A stretch of DNA of 64,000 bases from Vibrio sp. 99-70-13A1 (GCF_013114625.1 NZ_VTXD01000002.1:1-64000), one strand, 5' to 3'; positions 28,108 through 37,533 are shown, numbered from the stretch's first letter. Numbers and translations: made by a program. The notes: a model not told the origin generated them from the letters alone.

Positions 28108-30552
28108 TTAATCAAGGTCTTTGATTCTTAGCATCAAGCTAAACGTTCGCACTTCGTCACCATTAACATCTGTAACGGTAAAAAACTCTGGCTCTAATGT
28201 AATCGAACCTACTTCGAGCATATCTATAATTTCATTCTCGATGGCTTGTTCTTTCTGTATTTGGCTGATGTGCGGGACGGTTCGGTAGGATTCGTCCTCA
28301 TAGTATTCATAGGCATCGCTCAGTGTGCTGAGTTCTACGGCTTTGGATTCATCACCTAACACACGCTTTGCAATGACTTTACGTAATTCTTCAATTTCTT
28401 CGGTGTTGTAAAGCTCAGAAGATGGGTCAGTGATGCTGCGAGTAATGGTCGTGGCTTTTACGCCTGTAAGCACAGTACCTTGCTCTGATTCTGAGATGTA
28501 GTGATATAAGTGCTCTATATCTGAATGAGCTAACATCCAGCGTAATGCTTCCATTCCCTTAAAGCGCTTAGACCAAAAGAACGCCATCGCAAAAAATCGT
28601 CTTAATTGGTGTTGACGCACATAGTTACGGCGATATTCACCTGTATCGTATTGCACTAAATCCGTTTCAAAGTAGTCACATACCGCGTCAAGGTGTTTAT
28701 TGAAACTATGATAATTCAAACTACTCAATCGGCAGGCTTTTGAAGCCAAGCAATTAAACAAAGAAAGAGTTCCTTTGTTCAAGTGTCGTTGAGTTACTTC
28801 AATATTGAACTGCTCAAGCTGCCAAATAAATTTCGCGATAGACAGTGGTATTGGCCTTTCTATTCTCTCATTCATGCCTTTTTTGCCACCTACGCCCGTC
28901 TTTTTAACCTCGAACTTTAAGCTGTAGTTGGATGCAGCCCCTTTCTCTGTGAAAGGGTTGATATTGGGTGATAAATTGCCATGAGATTTTAGGCTGACTA
29001 GTTCATCTTGTCGCCTTGCCATGATTGCGCCAATAATAATTTGAATAGAGCCTTGGAGAACATCAAACAAATCGAACAAGCTCTCGTTAGCTCTGATTCT
29101 TTTGTGTCGGTTTGGAACGCTAATAGCAAACGTGTTGATTTGCGTGATGCCTTTGTTGATATAATCAGGACTCAGGCAGTTAATTGCTTCATTTTGAAAC
29201 CAATGACCACGCTCCGTTGTGGGTACATGACCATGTAGAGCTTTATTAAAGGCTTTAGCGTCCCGGCTAGGTCTGTGCGGGTTTGTTTCCGATTGTACAG
29301 ATTTCGATATTCCTTCAGTCATGCAATGCAAAACTTCACTAAGTAGAGATGGCTCAGCAGTGTTGATTAACCCCCCTGTAGGTAAATGCTCTTTCGCAAA
29401 CTCATAGCATTGACGAATTAAATTAAAAACAAATTCAGGAGGAAGGGTGCGTGTCCGTGCAGGTTTTCTTAGCTTCACAAGTTCATTTTGACTCACGCTA
29501 ACTGCCGTCACGTGCTGACCGACCTGTTGTGGTGAGGCGGCATCCTGTCGATCCAGGTTGGTGCAAATAAGGCGTATTGCGGCTATGTAGGCAGAGATGA
29601 CATTTCGTGTTGTCTCTGCGCTTGTGTTTTGATTTGCAGCAGCAGGATACTCAGTTGTTAGTAAAGGTGCTTTTAGGCTCAACTCAAGGTATGCAGGAAG
29701 TGCAGAATCAGTAGATAGCACCTCGCCATCAAACATCAATGAATTTAAAACAGCGGTATTACCTTGAAGTTGAAGAGATCCAAGGCTGTCTCTATAGAAA
29801 CCTTGCTCAAAGAGCCACGCACAAGCCTTGGCTCTGTTACTCAATGACAACTTTATATCATCACTAGCCAGGCTCTTAGATAGGTACGGATAATTTTTTT
29901 CGAACTGCACCGCTTGTTCATCAGTGATGCTCAAGCTTTCTTTGTCCAAAAGTTGCTTGATGCGAAAATCGGGTTCATAAATCCCTGAGACACTTCCATG
30001 AATGGCAATTTGTATAAGGATGTTCAGCCAAAAATCATCGTTCACATTGTGGAGTTGTAATTGCGCAAGTTTTAGTGACTTTGAGTGCAGCAATATTGCG
30101 TTGATTAAGTGAACGACAATATTAAATTTTTTGTACGCGGTTTTTGCTTTTATCAGATTACCGCCATTTTCCAACGGATTATCTACAGCGGTTATCCAGT
30201 ATTTAAAACTATTCAATAGCTTTCTGTGCTTTATGGCTGTTAGTGGCTCAGCATCATCAAGATAGACAGCGCTCCAATCTAACATCTTTGTTATAGTGTT
30301 TGATTTCTTCTGGGTCTTTTTTTTATCATCTGTAAAGTCAACCAACCACACATCAGCATCAAAATCAGAAAGCAGCCACCAAGGTTTGCGGTGACTGTAG
30401 TCATAAACCCCTGTGTATATATTGGTTATTTTTTGTAGCGCACGATAATCACCGCTGACAATCGATTCCTGAACCAGTTGTTCTAGTCCTTGAACGCCCA
30501 AGTTTTCAAAATTTCTGTTTCCAACAACAATTTTTTCGACAAGTCTTAGCAT
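28108..30552 (-). CDS. Large tyrosine recombinase (814 aa)
   Basis: The first 450 residues have no recognised domain. The C-terminal third holds tyrosine recombinase boxes: AIMARRQDELVSLK (Arg box I), RQHQLRRFFAMAFFW (H-x-x-R) and WMLAHSDIEHLYHYI (His, then tyrosine). A GGGGAG site precedes the ATG, which overlaps the upstream 776-aa gene by seven bases. A recombinase of this length beside a coiled-coil partner is typical of GMT-like (GmtZ) or TnpB-type proteins. The assignment to the integrase superfamily is firm, the subfamily is not. Confidence 0.82.
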   Translation of the reverse strand: MLRLVEKIVVGNRNFENLGVQGLEQLVQESIVSGDYRALQKITNIYTGVYDYSHRKPWWLLSDFDADVWLVDFTDDKKKTQKKSNTITKMLDWSAVYLDDAEPLTAIKHRKLLNSFKYWITAVDNPLENGGNLIKAKTAYKKFNIVVHLINAILLHSKSLKLAQLQLHNVNDDFWLNILIQIAIHGSVSGIYEPDFRIKQLLDKESLSITDEQAVQFEKNYPYLSKSLASDDIKLSLSNRAKACAWLFEQGFYRDSLGSLQLQGNTAVLNSLMFDGEVLSTDSALPAYLELSLKAPLLTTEYPAAANQNTSAETTRNVISAYIAAIRLICTNLDRQDAASPQQVGQHVTAVSVSQNELVKLRKPARTRTLPPEFVFNLIRQCYEFAKEHLPTGGLINTAEPSLLSEVLHCMTEGISKSVQSETNPHRPSRDAKAFNKALHGHVPTTERGHWFQNEAINCLSPDYINKGITQINTFAISVPNRHKRIRANESLFDLFDVLQGSIQIIIGAIMARRQDELVSLKSHGNLSPNINPFTEKGAASNYSLKFEVKKTGVGGKKGMNERIERPIPLSIAKFIWQLEQFNIEVTQRHLNKGTLSLFNCLASKACRLSSLNYHSFNKHLDAVCDYFETDLVQYDTGEYRRNYVRQHQLRRFFAMAFFWSKRFKGMEALRWMLAHSDIEHLYHYISESEQGTVLTGVKATTITRSITDPSSELYNTEEIEELRKVIAKRVLGDESKAVELSTLSDAYEYYEDESYRTVPHISQIQKEQAIENEIIDMLEVGSITLEPEFFTVTDVNGDEVRTFSLMLRIKDLD

Positions 30553-32876
30553 GTTAATACTCCCCGGATTAAATTAATGTCTAGTGCATTTTCACTTGCT
30601 TCGTTGAGCATTGATGTAAGCTCTGCATCAGAACGATATTGCTCGGAGGACATAGAATTAAGAACAAACACTGCTGACTGATACCAGTCGCCTACGATAT
30701 CTAAGAAGTTATGCTCATTTTTATCGCTTTCTACAATCGTTCTAATTGCTATTAGTAACTGCAATAACGATGTTGAAATCAAGAATGTCATTTCGTCGAA
30801 AGAGGACACTCGATGGTTGTTATCGTCAGCTTGCTGTTGAAAACCGTGGTCAAAGTGAGAGGGAAGATGGCCAAGACCATGATTTGAAAGAAACTCCTCA
30901 ATATCTTCAGCCGTCATATTGACAGCATCCAATCGATATTTTGAGTCTTTCATCGCTTCCAAAAGAATTGCGTTCTGAAATTGACGTATCCAGCGCTCAT
31001 TGAAAAAGTCCATGAGCTGCTCAGGGAGATACGAAGCTAATAGTACTAAGTCTACTTTCTTATGTCCCAAAGCCTCAGCAACAGCAGCTATTGAACGGGT
31101 TTCAAGGTAGATTTGAAGGCCTCTATGCTTACGAACTGAGCGCAGAGAGATTAAATTAGTAAGTTTTATCGCATCGCCATGCTCCATCGAACTGTTAGAC
31201 TCCAGTAGTGATGGGTTGCCTAGCCAATCTAAATATTGTGGTGCTCTATCAAGATTACGAATATTGTTGATTGAATTTGCACTCGCAACCTTTGCAGTGA
31301 GAAGCATGTTTCTCCAAGCCGGTTTACCACTTGCCTTTAAGTGTTCACGAGCAAACGATGTGTGTTTAATTAAGAATTCGACCACTGTTTTTGAAAATTC
31401 ATTTAAAACAACGGTCTGTTGCGCAATGGTTTTTCCTTTTCGCTCTTTGTAGCTTACTGCTACATATTGGTTATTCGATTTCTTAAAGCCAGTTTGCTTG
31501 CCATTTTTATCAAACAACTTCCACCCAGATAGCCATGCAGGAGTGATTCTGGGGTGCTCAATTACAAGTAATGTTGATAGGACAGCTAGAGTTGATGTCG
31601 TGGGTAAGTTTAACTCTTTCGATAAAGTGCTAGCTTTCCCATAGAAGCCTAAGAAGTCGGTGTAATTACCATATTTCTTCGAATAAAAGCCATACGCATA
31701 AAAGGTTGCAACCGTATTGGCAAGATTTTTATAGCCTACAAAACCTCTATATTTATGGTGATTTTGAGTGTTAGAAAGGGGCTTGATAGCTCCTATTCGG
31801 ATAAAGACGGCGTTTCGTTCATCTCTTTCTTTGAACTCTTTAAACTTTGTCATGCACACATGGCGAATATACGCCAGATCTTTATCAATCTTTGATTGAA
31901 TAATTGTTATCGCTTCTTTATCTTTGATTTTAATAGGTATATCTGCAAACCAACGTTCCTTTTCCTTTTCTGTCGCTTGACCGCCCACTGAGAATGTTGG
32001 AATGGTGCTCTGGGGGGATTTCCACTTTGGAACAATAAAAGGCTTTACGGGAGCGTCAAAGATACGAGCGTCAATAAAGCAATCGGTATATATACATATA
32101 GTATTCCTCCATAAGGAAAAAAATGCTTTGGATTTGTTACCTCTAGCGAGGTGCAAGGCGAACCACACATTCATTATGTCGTGAAAGAAGGCTTGGACGT
32201 GAAGACTACTAAGACGCTTACGAATTTCGTTGCGGTTTGGGCACACTTGAGTCATTACTTCGAAGAATGCTTTTATGTAAGAAATATGACCGCGTAATGT
32301 GGTTGTCTTCTGAGTGTGTGTATAGTTAATTAACGCCTCGTGAATCTGTTGTGTAAATGTCACCCCGTATGCGATATAGATAGAATCAAGGTGCAGTTCC
32401 AATTCTGTTCCATCCTTTGAGAACACTTGCCAGCCGTTAAGATAATTGAGTTTACCTGTATCAATATTTAACTCTTGGAAGTTCTCGATGCAACGTTGTG
32501 CGTCATCACTTACCTCATAGGTGGATAGCTTCAAGTTATTGAAGTAGCGTTGTTTATCAATTGCAATCGCTTTGAAAACCTTTTTTAGTAGGCATAGATA
32601 GCCATACTTAGTCTTTGTCGAGCTTTGGGCTTCGTGATACAAAAAGCCAACAAGTAGCTCAAAGTGCTTATTGAAATTGGTATCACTGTTAAATATGTCA
32701 ATTGCAGTATATTGGCTTTTTTTTATTAATAAGCAGAATGATGAATAGATATTCGCAATTAACTTTTTTCTTTTGTCTGAAAGATTGGCAGGAGTTGCGT
32801 TAAGGAAGTAATCGTAATATTCAGGCGATAACGCATAATCTAATAAAGAAAGTTCCTTTAATATACCTGTTCTCAT
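30546..32876 (-). CDS. Large divergent tyrosine recombinase (776 aa)
   Basis: First gene of the recombinase operon, starting about 130 bases from the island's right end. The C-terminal part has a divergent integrase signature: LISLRSVRKHRGLQIYLETRS, VAEALGHKKVDLVLLASYLP (His, then tyrosine). The N-terminal 500 residues are unrecognised but protein-like, with a basic central stretch. A single sigma70 promoter at 32907-32934 precedes it. The ribosome binding site is weak (AAGG). Catalytic competence is less clear than for the other two recombinases because the first Arg box could not be placed. Confidence 0.72.
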   Translation of the reverse strand: MRTGILKELSLLDYALSPEYYDYFLNATPANLSDKRKKLIANIYSSFCLLIKKSQYTAIDIFNSDTNFNKHFELLVGFLYHEAQSSTKTKYGYLCLLKKVFKAIAIDKQRYFNNLKLSTYEVSDDAQRCIENFQELNIDTGKLNYLNGWQVFSKDGTELELHLDSIYIAYGVTFTQQIHEALINYTHTQKTTTLRGHISYIKAFFEVMTQVCPNRNEIRKRLSSLHVQAFFHDIMNVWFALHLARGNKSKAFFSLWRNTICIYTDCFIDARIFDAPVKPFIVPKWKSPQSTIPTFSVGGQATEKEKERWFADIPIKIKDKEAITIIQSKIDKDLAYIRHVCMTKFKEFKERDERNAVFIRIGAIKPLSNTQNHHKYRGFVGYKNLANTVATFYAYGFYSKKYGNYTDFLGFYGKASTLSKELNLPTTSTLAVLSTLLVIEHPRITPAWLSGWKLFDKNGKQTGFKKSNNQYVAVSYKERKGKTIAQQTVVLNEFSKTVVEFLIKHTSFAREHLKASGKPAWRNMLLTAKVASANSINNIRNLDRAPQYLDWLGNPSLLESNSSMEHGDAIKLTNLISLRSVRKHRGLQIYLETRSIAAVAEALGHKKVDLVLLASYLPEQLMDFFNERWIRQFQNAILLEAMKDSKYRLDAVNMTAEDIEEFLSNHGLGHLPSHFDHGFQQQADDNNHRVSSFDEMTFLISTSLLQLLIAIRTIVESDKNEHNFLDIVGDWYQSAVFVLNSMSSEQYRSDAELTSMLNEASENALDINLIRGVLTC

Positions 32877-32906
32877 GGCTAGCCTTTTGGGTTACATATT
32901 GCAGTC

Positions 32907-32934
32907 AGAATAGTTTTTACTTGATAATTGTCAA
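32907..32934 (-). promoter_or_regulatory. Sigma70 promoter of the recombinase operon
   Basis: On the minus strand, TTGACA (32934-32929), a 16-base spacer and TATTCT (32912-32907), about 31 bases before the 776-aa start. The best promoter match in the island. It fires inward from the right boundary. Confidence 0.65.
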
Positions 32935-33006
32935 ACTACAAAAATTGAAAGCGAAGGCTATAAGCTTCTGTTATTTAAGTTTATTTTTTCTTTTGACAAC
33001 TTTTCT

Positions 33007-33020
33007 ATATTGGGATTACC
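33007..33020 (-). repeat. Right terminal inverted repeat of the island
   Basis: ATATTGGGATTACC, the inverted partner of 86-99 (11/14), followed by ACGC and then the resumed VOC reading frame at 33025. The five bases TTGGG also occur in direct orientation at 83-87 and 33010-33014, which could be part of the crossover core. Confidence 0.6.
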
Positions 33021-33024
33021 ACGC

Positions 33025-33489
33025 ATCATGGTTGGTGACATGGATAAAGCTGTTGAGTTTTATACGAAAGCACTAGGTCTTAGAGTAGTAATGGGCAATA
33101 CCAAAGTACAAGAAGAGCGAGAAACTGCGATTGGTAAAATGTGTATTGCTGTGTTTGGCGAAGGTTTTGAAGGCTTCAACATTGCACACCTAGTAACGAC
33201 TGATGGCATTGGTGTTGAGCTTTTTGAAATGAAAAATCGCCAAGAACGTCACGAGGTTGATTTTAACCGCCTTGGTATTTTCCACTTTTGTTTACAAACT
33301 GATGATTTTGAAGGGGCAATTGCTCGAACTGAGCAATATGGCGGTAAAGTTCGTATGGATATTATGCGCTACCATCCAGAAGACGACAGCAAACCTGCAA
33401 AAATGGTTTATCTAGAAGACCCGTTTGGTAACTTATTTGAATTCTACTCGCACACTTATGAAGAAACTTACGCTTCTGATTACGAGTAA
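33025..33489 (+). pseudogene. 3' part of the split chromosomal VOC gene
   Basis: The frame from ATC 33025 (IMVGDMDKAVEFY...) runs 154 codons to TAA at 33487-33489 and is colinear with residues 8-161 of the intact copy. An in-frame TTG (33010) within the island end or ATG 33028 might still start translation. The product would lack the first beta strand and its histidine. Only the 5' seven codons are missing, and they are found at 67-87. All other motifs (ELFEM, VYLEDPFGNLFEFYSH) are intact, as expected for a recent, reversible disruption. Confidence 0.85.
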
Positions 33490-33931
33490 TCATTAAGAAC
33501 ATATGAAGGCTAGCCATAAGTGCTAGCCTGTATTATTGACGAAACACGCTTAAAATTAGCAGAATACTTGGCTTCATTTCAAAAATCCCACCTTCGACTG
33601 AAACCTTTGCGCTATCCAATCGTCAGTGCCCCTAATCAATAGTCAGTGACCCTAGTCAATAGGATCAAAATTCAAACAAACTTCATCTTTCTAACTCAAT
33701 ACAGTTTTGTGATAGGAGTTACATTCAATCTAAATAATCCCATAACAATCTATTGAACTAGTGCTATTGGCGTATTTATTCTATAAAAGCCCGAACAAAT
33801 TGGACGATAACCATAAACACACCTACAGTATTAACAAGTGTATTTTATAAATTTAACATTAGTATTAGACCTTCAGTTTTACAATAACCTACACACAAAA
33901 CTCATGACCGATTTCAAGGAAGAAAATCGAA
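33490..33931. other. Intergenic region with a 20-bp tandem repeat
   Basis: 442 bases before nspS. It contains the VOC hairpin and two adjacent 20-bp copies (33622-33641 and 33642-33661, differing at two positions) that begin GTCAGTG and end TCAATA. No gene seen; the nspS promoter must lie here but no clear boxes stand out. GGAAGAAAA precedes the nspS ATG. Confidence 0.5.
33507..33529 (+). terminator. Terminator-like hairpin after the VOC gene
   Basis: Arms AGGCTAGC/GCTAGCCT with a seven-base loop, 18 bases after the stop, followed by a weak T-containing tail (GTATTATTG). Confidence 0.5.
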
Positions 33932-34987
33932 ATGCGAATCAAAAAGTCATGCCAAGTTACTATACTCACGGCGATATATGTTAGTGGTATATCTACTGTC
34001 AATGGCATAGCCCTTGCCAATGAAATAAACATCTACAACTGGGAAGGCTATATCGATCAAAAAGTCATACAGGATTTTGAAAATCAAACCGGTCACACTA
34101 TTACGATTGATACTTATGATAACGATTCAATTCGTGATGAAGTGATCAACAGCGGTCGGGCTTTTGTTTTCGATCTTATATTACTCGACAGTTGGTCACT
34201 TAAATCGATGGGAGCTAAAGGTCTGTTGTATGACCTTTCACCATTAACAAATGAGCTTTCTAATGTCATTGATGTATCCCGCCAAAATGATTGTGGTCAG
34301 TTTGGGCTACCTTATACATGGGGAACGATGGGGATAGCCTATCGCAAATCTGTTGCAAGAACGCCTATTACAAGCTGGAAGCAGCTATTTAACCCACCCA
34401 GTGAGCATCATCAACGTGTTGTGTTCAGTGAAGATTTGGTTGATGCCGTGGCAAGTGCCCTGCTCGCCTCCAACTTGCCGCCTTTCAGTTCAAATGAAAA
34501 TGATTTAAAAACAGCTTATACCTTACTGCAACAACAAAAACCTCATGTCTTGTCATATGAGTTTGGAGAGAGCTACGGGCTGATTTATGGTTCAGCCAGC
34601 CAAATGTCCATGACCTTGGCTTTCACTGGCGAACATTACTACATTGCCGAATATACAGAACAAGATGATTGGCAATATGTGGTGCCTGATGAAGGTTCTT
34701 TGATTTGGACTGAGTGTTTTGCTGTTCCGAAATCTGAGAAAATCAATTCTGCAGCTCTTGAATTTCTTAGATATTTAAATAAACCAGAAATAGCGGCTCG
34801 TAATGCTGAATCTATCTGGTTTGCGACCCCAAATCAGGCTGCTTTACCCCTTACCACAGAAGAGTATCAGCAAGATCAAAGTATATTTCCAAGTGCAGAC
34901 GTACTGTCACGAAGTATTCCATATCAACCTCTTAATGGGGACGCTCAATTAATTCGCGAGAAAATGATTCAAGCTGTCAAAAGGTAG
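33932..34987 (+). CDS. nspS: NspS, periplasmic norspermidine sensor
   Basis: 351 aa with a signal peptide (about 1-29, cleavage near ALA|NE) and a PotD-like polyamine-binding fold starting INIYNWEGYID, with aromatic binding-site residues typical of the family (Trp-Glu-Gly-Tyr near residue 36 and LPYTWGTMGIAYRK). In Vibrio cholerae, NspS binds norspermidine or spermidine and controls the membrane protein MbaA. The next gene, six bases downstream, is that partner. It lacks ABC-transporter genes nearby, which separates it from true PotD. Confidence 0.87.
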   Translation: MRIKKSCQVTILTAIYVSGISTVNGIALANEINIYNWEGYIDQKVIQDFENQTGHTITIDTYDNDSIRDEVINSGRAFVFDLILLDSWSLKSMGAKGLLYDLSPLTNELSNVIDVSRQNDCGQFGLPYTWGTMGIAYRKSVARTPITSWKQLFNPPSEHHQRVVFSEDLVDAVASALLASNLPPFSSNENDLKTAYTLLQQQKPHVLSYEFGESYGLIYGSASQMSMTLAFTGEHYYIAEYTEQDDWQYVVPDEGSLIWTECFAVPKSEKINSAALEFLRYLNKPEIAARNAESIWFATPNQAALPLTTEEYQQDQSIFPSADVLSRSIPYQPLNGDAQLIREKMIQAVKR

Positions 34988-34993
34988 TGAGCT

Positions 34994-37396
34994 ATGAATT
35001 TAACCCAACGTGTAAAATTTTTTCTTTTACCCATCATCATTCTCACCTTTACAACGGCGGGATATTTGTCATTTAAGGTATTCAAACAGCATCAAATTGA
35101 ACACCATAAACAGTTCATTAATTATAGCTTATCTAATTTGTACGAATCTTTAAGGCTGGAAGACCGTTCAAACCACTCTCAGCTATCAACCATTCTAAAC
35201 AATCCTGAATTTATTCGAGTTTCCCATGAAGTAAATTGGGACTATCTTGATTACTCTTTAAACCCTTCTATTTATTCAATGATTGCGCGCTCTGTTGAAA
35301 ACAGTTCAACGCAGAGCCTACATATCACAGATAGTCGTGGGCAAATATTACTCGCCTTTGATGATAATGATCCTTTCAGTGAAGTGCAGTTGCCTTTACA
35401 TACTGATGACTTTGTTAAACATGCTCTCCAAATTTTCTTGCTCACTTCATCCTTTACGACAGCCAGAACCTTATTTAGAGGTTCCGATGGAAGGCTAAAA
35501 ACAGTATACGCTCGATCTTTTTCTCCAAGGCTGTTACAACGCGACACCCGAAACAAAACTAATGAATACTTAATTGCAATTCAGGTCGCGAGCCTAGATA
35601 GTTTTGCCACTTTTCAAAATCGTATGCGTCAAGAGTTTGGTTCTGAAGTTACTTTCTCCCTTCAGCCTGAATTTTTTCCAGGGCATTCACAAGAAATCAA
35701 GACCAATATCAATGTCATTCTTAATGAAGATAACTCTCTAACAGGATCAATGGATGGCGGGGCGTTTTTTTATTCTCTTAAAGTTCCCAAACATTTAGTA
35801 GAAAGGGAAACCACTTCCTCTTTCTATTTCGCTCTAATAAGTGCCATTTGCATGTCTGGCATTACCTATGTGTTTTTACTTTGGGTTATAAAAAATCAGA
35901 TAATCAACCCTATCCTTTCTTTAGAATCCAATGTCCGTGAAACAACATTCAGCGGCGAGAATAAACTGATTTTACTCGATAAAAATGACGAAGTTTCTAA
36001 GCTAAATAACGCTTATTACAACCTAGTAAGTAATTTAGAGCACCTTGCGTCTCGCGATGTGCTCACTGATTTGGCAAACAGGCGGCAATTTGAAACTTGG
36101 CTAGAAGACCGACTAAAATTTGTATACACAAAAGAAGGTAAGAATAAGAAACAGCAAGCCTTTGCCTTATTATTTATCGATTTAGACAAGTTTAAACAGG
36201 TGAATGATCATCACGGTCATGAAACAGGCGATAAACTATTACAAATATTCAGTAAGCGTTTAACTGATGTAGTCAAAGCTGCTATGTCATCCGAAACCCT
36301 AGGAGGTTCAGGCATTGAATTTTCAAGCATTGCTCGATTAGCGGGAGATGAATTTGCTGTCGCTCTCCCTAAAATTAGCGGGCTCGATGAAGCTGAATTT
36401 AATGCTCAACAAATCATTGCCATGTTTGATGGAGGGTTCGAGGTTGATGGTATCAGTCACGATGTAAAAGCCAGCATAGGCATTGCGATGTACACAGAAA
36501 GCATTAGTTCTGCATCCCACCTTCTTAGGTGTGCCGATACAGCCATGTATCAAGCAAAAGCGAATGGTCGTAACCGATATGAAGTGTTCACTGAAGAACT
36601 CGCCAATAAGTTAAAGCTGACCGAAACTATTGAAAGCACGCTCATCGATGAACTACTTGAGGACCAGCTTGAGCTCTATTACATGCCTATTTTTGAGTCT
36701 TGTTCTTTAGCGCTTGTCGGCTACGAGACACTACTTAGAAGTCCCAAATTAATGGCTGAAGATATTGGACCTGAAACTTTCATTCCAATTGCTGAATCAT
36801 CCAGTTTAATCAAAAAGATTGACCTTTGGGTTCTCGACCGTTCGCTTTTTGAATTTAAGCAATTAAGAAGCGAAGGATTTACAGGGTATCTATCTTTGAA
36901 TATTTCATCAGTCGAACTTAAGAACAAAGATTTTGCTCCACAAGTTGCACTCAAGGTGAAACAGTCGGGTATCGAACCAAGTTTGATACACCTAGAAATC
37001 ACAGAAACTAAACTGTCAGCCCCAGACGCAGATTCTGTTTATATTCTTAACCGACTCCGTGATATCGGCGTAAAGCTGGTATTGGATGATTTTGGTACTG
37101 GCTATACCGCTTTTAATCAACTCGTTCACTACCCTGTCGATTGCCTTAAGATCGACCGCAGCTTTGTTTGTTCAATTGAAATTGACCACCACAAAAAGAT
37201 GGTCGAAATTATTATCACTTTAGCTCAATTATATGATCTTGAAGTGGTGGCAGAAGGCATTGAAAATAAGATTCAACTAAACTATTTAGTTACCCAAGGC
37301 TGCCAACTTGTACAAGGGAACTTCCTTTCTCACCCATTGCCTTTAGAGCAGTTTAAAGACCGCTTTATCCGAAGTGTTAGCTATTCAAATGGCTAG
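34994..37396 (+). CDS. mbaA: MbaA, membrane GGDEF-EAL c-di-GMP enzyme
   Basis: 800 aa. Membrane segment 1 at about 9-28, a periplasmic domain (about 30-276) that would receive NspS, membrane segment 2 (about 278-303), a HAMP-like linker, a GGDEF domain (about 350-520) and an EAL domain (about 540-795). The GGDEF site reads AGDEF (450-454) and the EAL site reads ETL (578-580). DDFGTGY (698-704) and other EAL metal-site motifs are present. In V. cholerae the protein makes or breaks c-di-GMP depending on polyamine-loaded NspS, setting biofilm formation. Forms an operon with nspS. Confidence 0.87.
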   Translation: MNLTQRVKFFLLPIIILTFTTAGYLSFKVFKQHQIEHHKQFINYSLSNLYESLRLEDRSNHSQLSTILNNPEFIRVSHEVNWDYLDYSLNPSIYSMIARSVENSSTQSLHITDSRGQILLAFDDNDPFSEVQLPLHTDDFVKHALQIFLLTSSFTTARTLFRGSDGRLKTVYARSFSPRLLQRDTRNKTNEYLIAIQVASLDSFATFQNRMRQEFGSEVTFSLQPEFFPGHSQEIKTNINVILNEDNSLTGSMDGGAFFYSLKVPKHLVERETTSSFYFALISAICMSGITYVFLLWVIKNQIINPILSLESNVRETTFSGENKLILLDKNDEVSKLNNAYYNLVSNLEHLASRDVLTDLANRRQFETWLEDRLKFVYTKEGKNKKQQAFALLFIDLDKFKQVNDHHGHETGDKLLQIFSKRLTDVVKAAMSSETLGGSGIEFSSIARLAGDEFAVALPKISGLDEAEFNAQQIIAMFDGGFEVDGISHDVKASIGIAMYTESISSASHLLRCADTAMYQAKANGRNRYEVFTEELANKLKLTETIESTLIDELLEDQLELYYMPIFESCSLALVGYETLLRSPKLMAEDIGPETFIPIAESSSLIKKIDLWVLDRSLFEFKQLRSEGFTGYLSLNISSVELKNKDFAPQVALKVKQSGIEPSLIHLEITETKLSAPDADSVYILNRLRDIGVKLVLDDFGTGYTAFNQLVHYPVDCLKIDRSFVCSIEIDHHKKMVEIIITLAQLYDLEVVAEGIENKIQLNYLVTQGCQLVQGNFLSHPLPLEQFKDRFIRSVSYSNG

Positions 37397-37439
37397 ACAT
37401 GCTCAAGCGGTCAAATACGCAACTAACCATATATGAAAA

Positions 37440-37466
37440 TGGCTAGTTATTTTAAATAGTTAGCCA
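37440..37466 (+). terminator. Hairpin after mbaA
   Basis: Arms TGGCTAGTTATTT and AAATAGTTAGCCA (two mismatches) 44 bases past the mbaA stop. No clear T-run follows. Confidence 0.45.
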
Positions 37467-37505
37467 CATACGAATATCAGTTCAAAATCGTATACAGAAA
37501 CTAAA

Positions 37506-37533
37506 AATGGCGACACTTTTCAGTGGCGCCATT
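37506..37533 (-). terminator. Intrinsic terminator of the PAS gene
   Basis: On the minus strand, arms AATGGCGCCAC and GTGTCGCCATT (one mismatch), followed by a short T-run. It lies 50 bases beyond the stop of the PAS gene. Confidence 0.65.

Larger units (their letters stand above)
88..33024. mobile_element. Defence-carrying integrative island inserted in a VOC gene
   Basis: The island is bounded by the two halves of the split VOC gene. Removing 88-33024 restores the frame exactly, though the exact junction could shift by a few bases. A recombinase operon (26149-32876, minus strand) sits at the right end with its promoter about 100 bases from the boundary. The cargo is mostly anti-phage or anti-plasmid: a PIN-type pair, an Avs-like STAND nuclease and Wadjet. 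The layout resembles Gamma-Mobile-Trio (GMT) islands of Gammaproteobacteria and multi-recombinase transposons such as Tn554. No relaxase, conjugation or phage structural genes were seen, so movement would rely on the recombinases plus another transfer route. Confidence 0.82.

Noticed and set aside
32993..33016. Outward promoter at the right island end driving the VOC remnant
   Set aside because: TTGACA is present but no acceptable -10 box follows at the right distance.
33932..34987. PotD spermidine transporter component
   Set aside because: No potABC neighbours; the following GGDEF-EAL gene identifies it as NspS.
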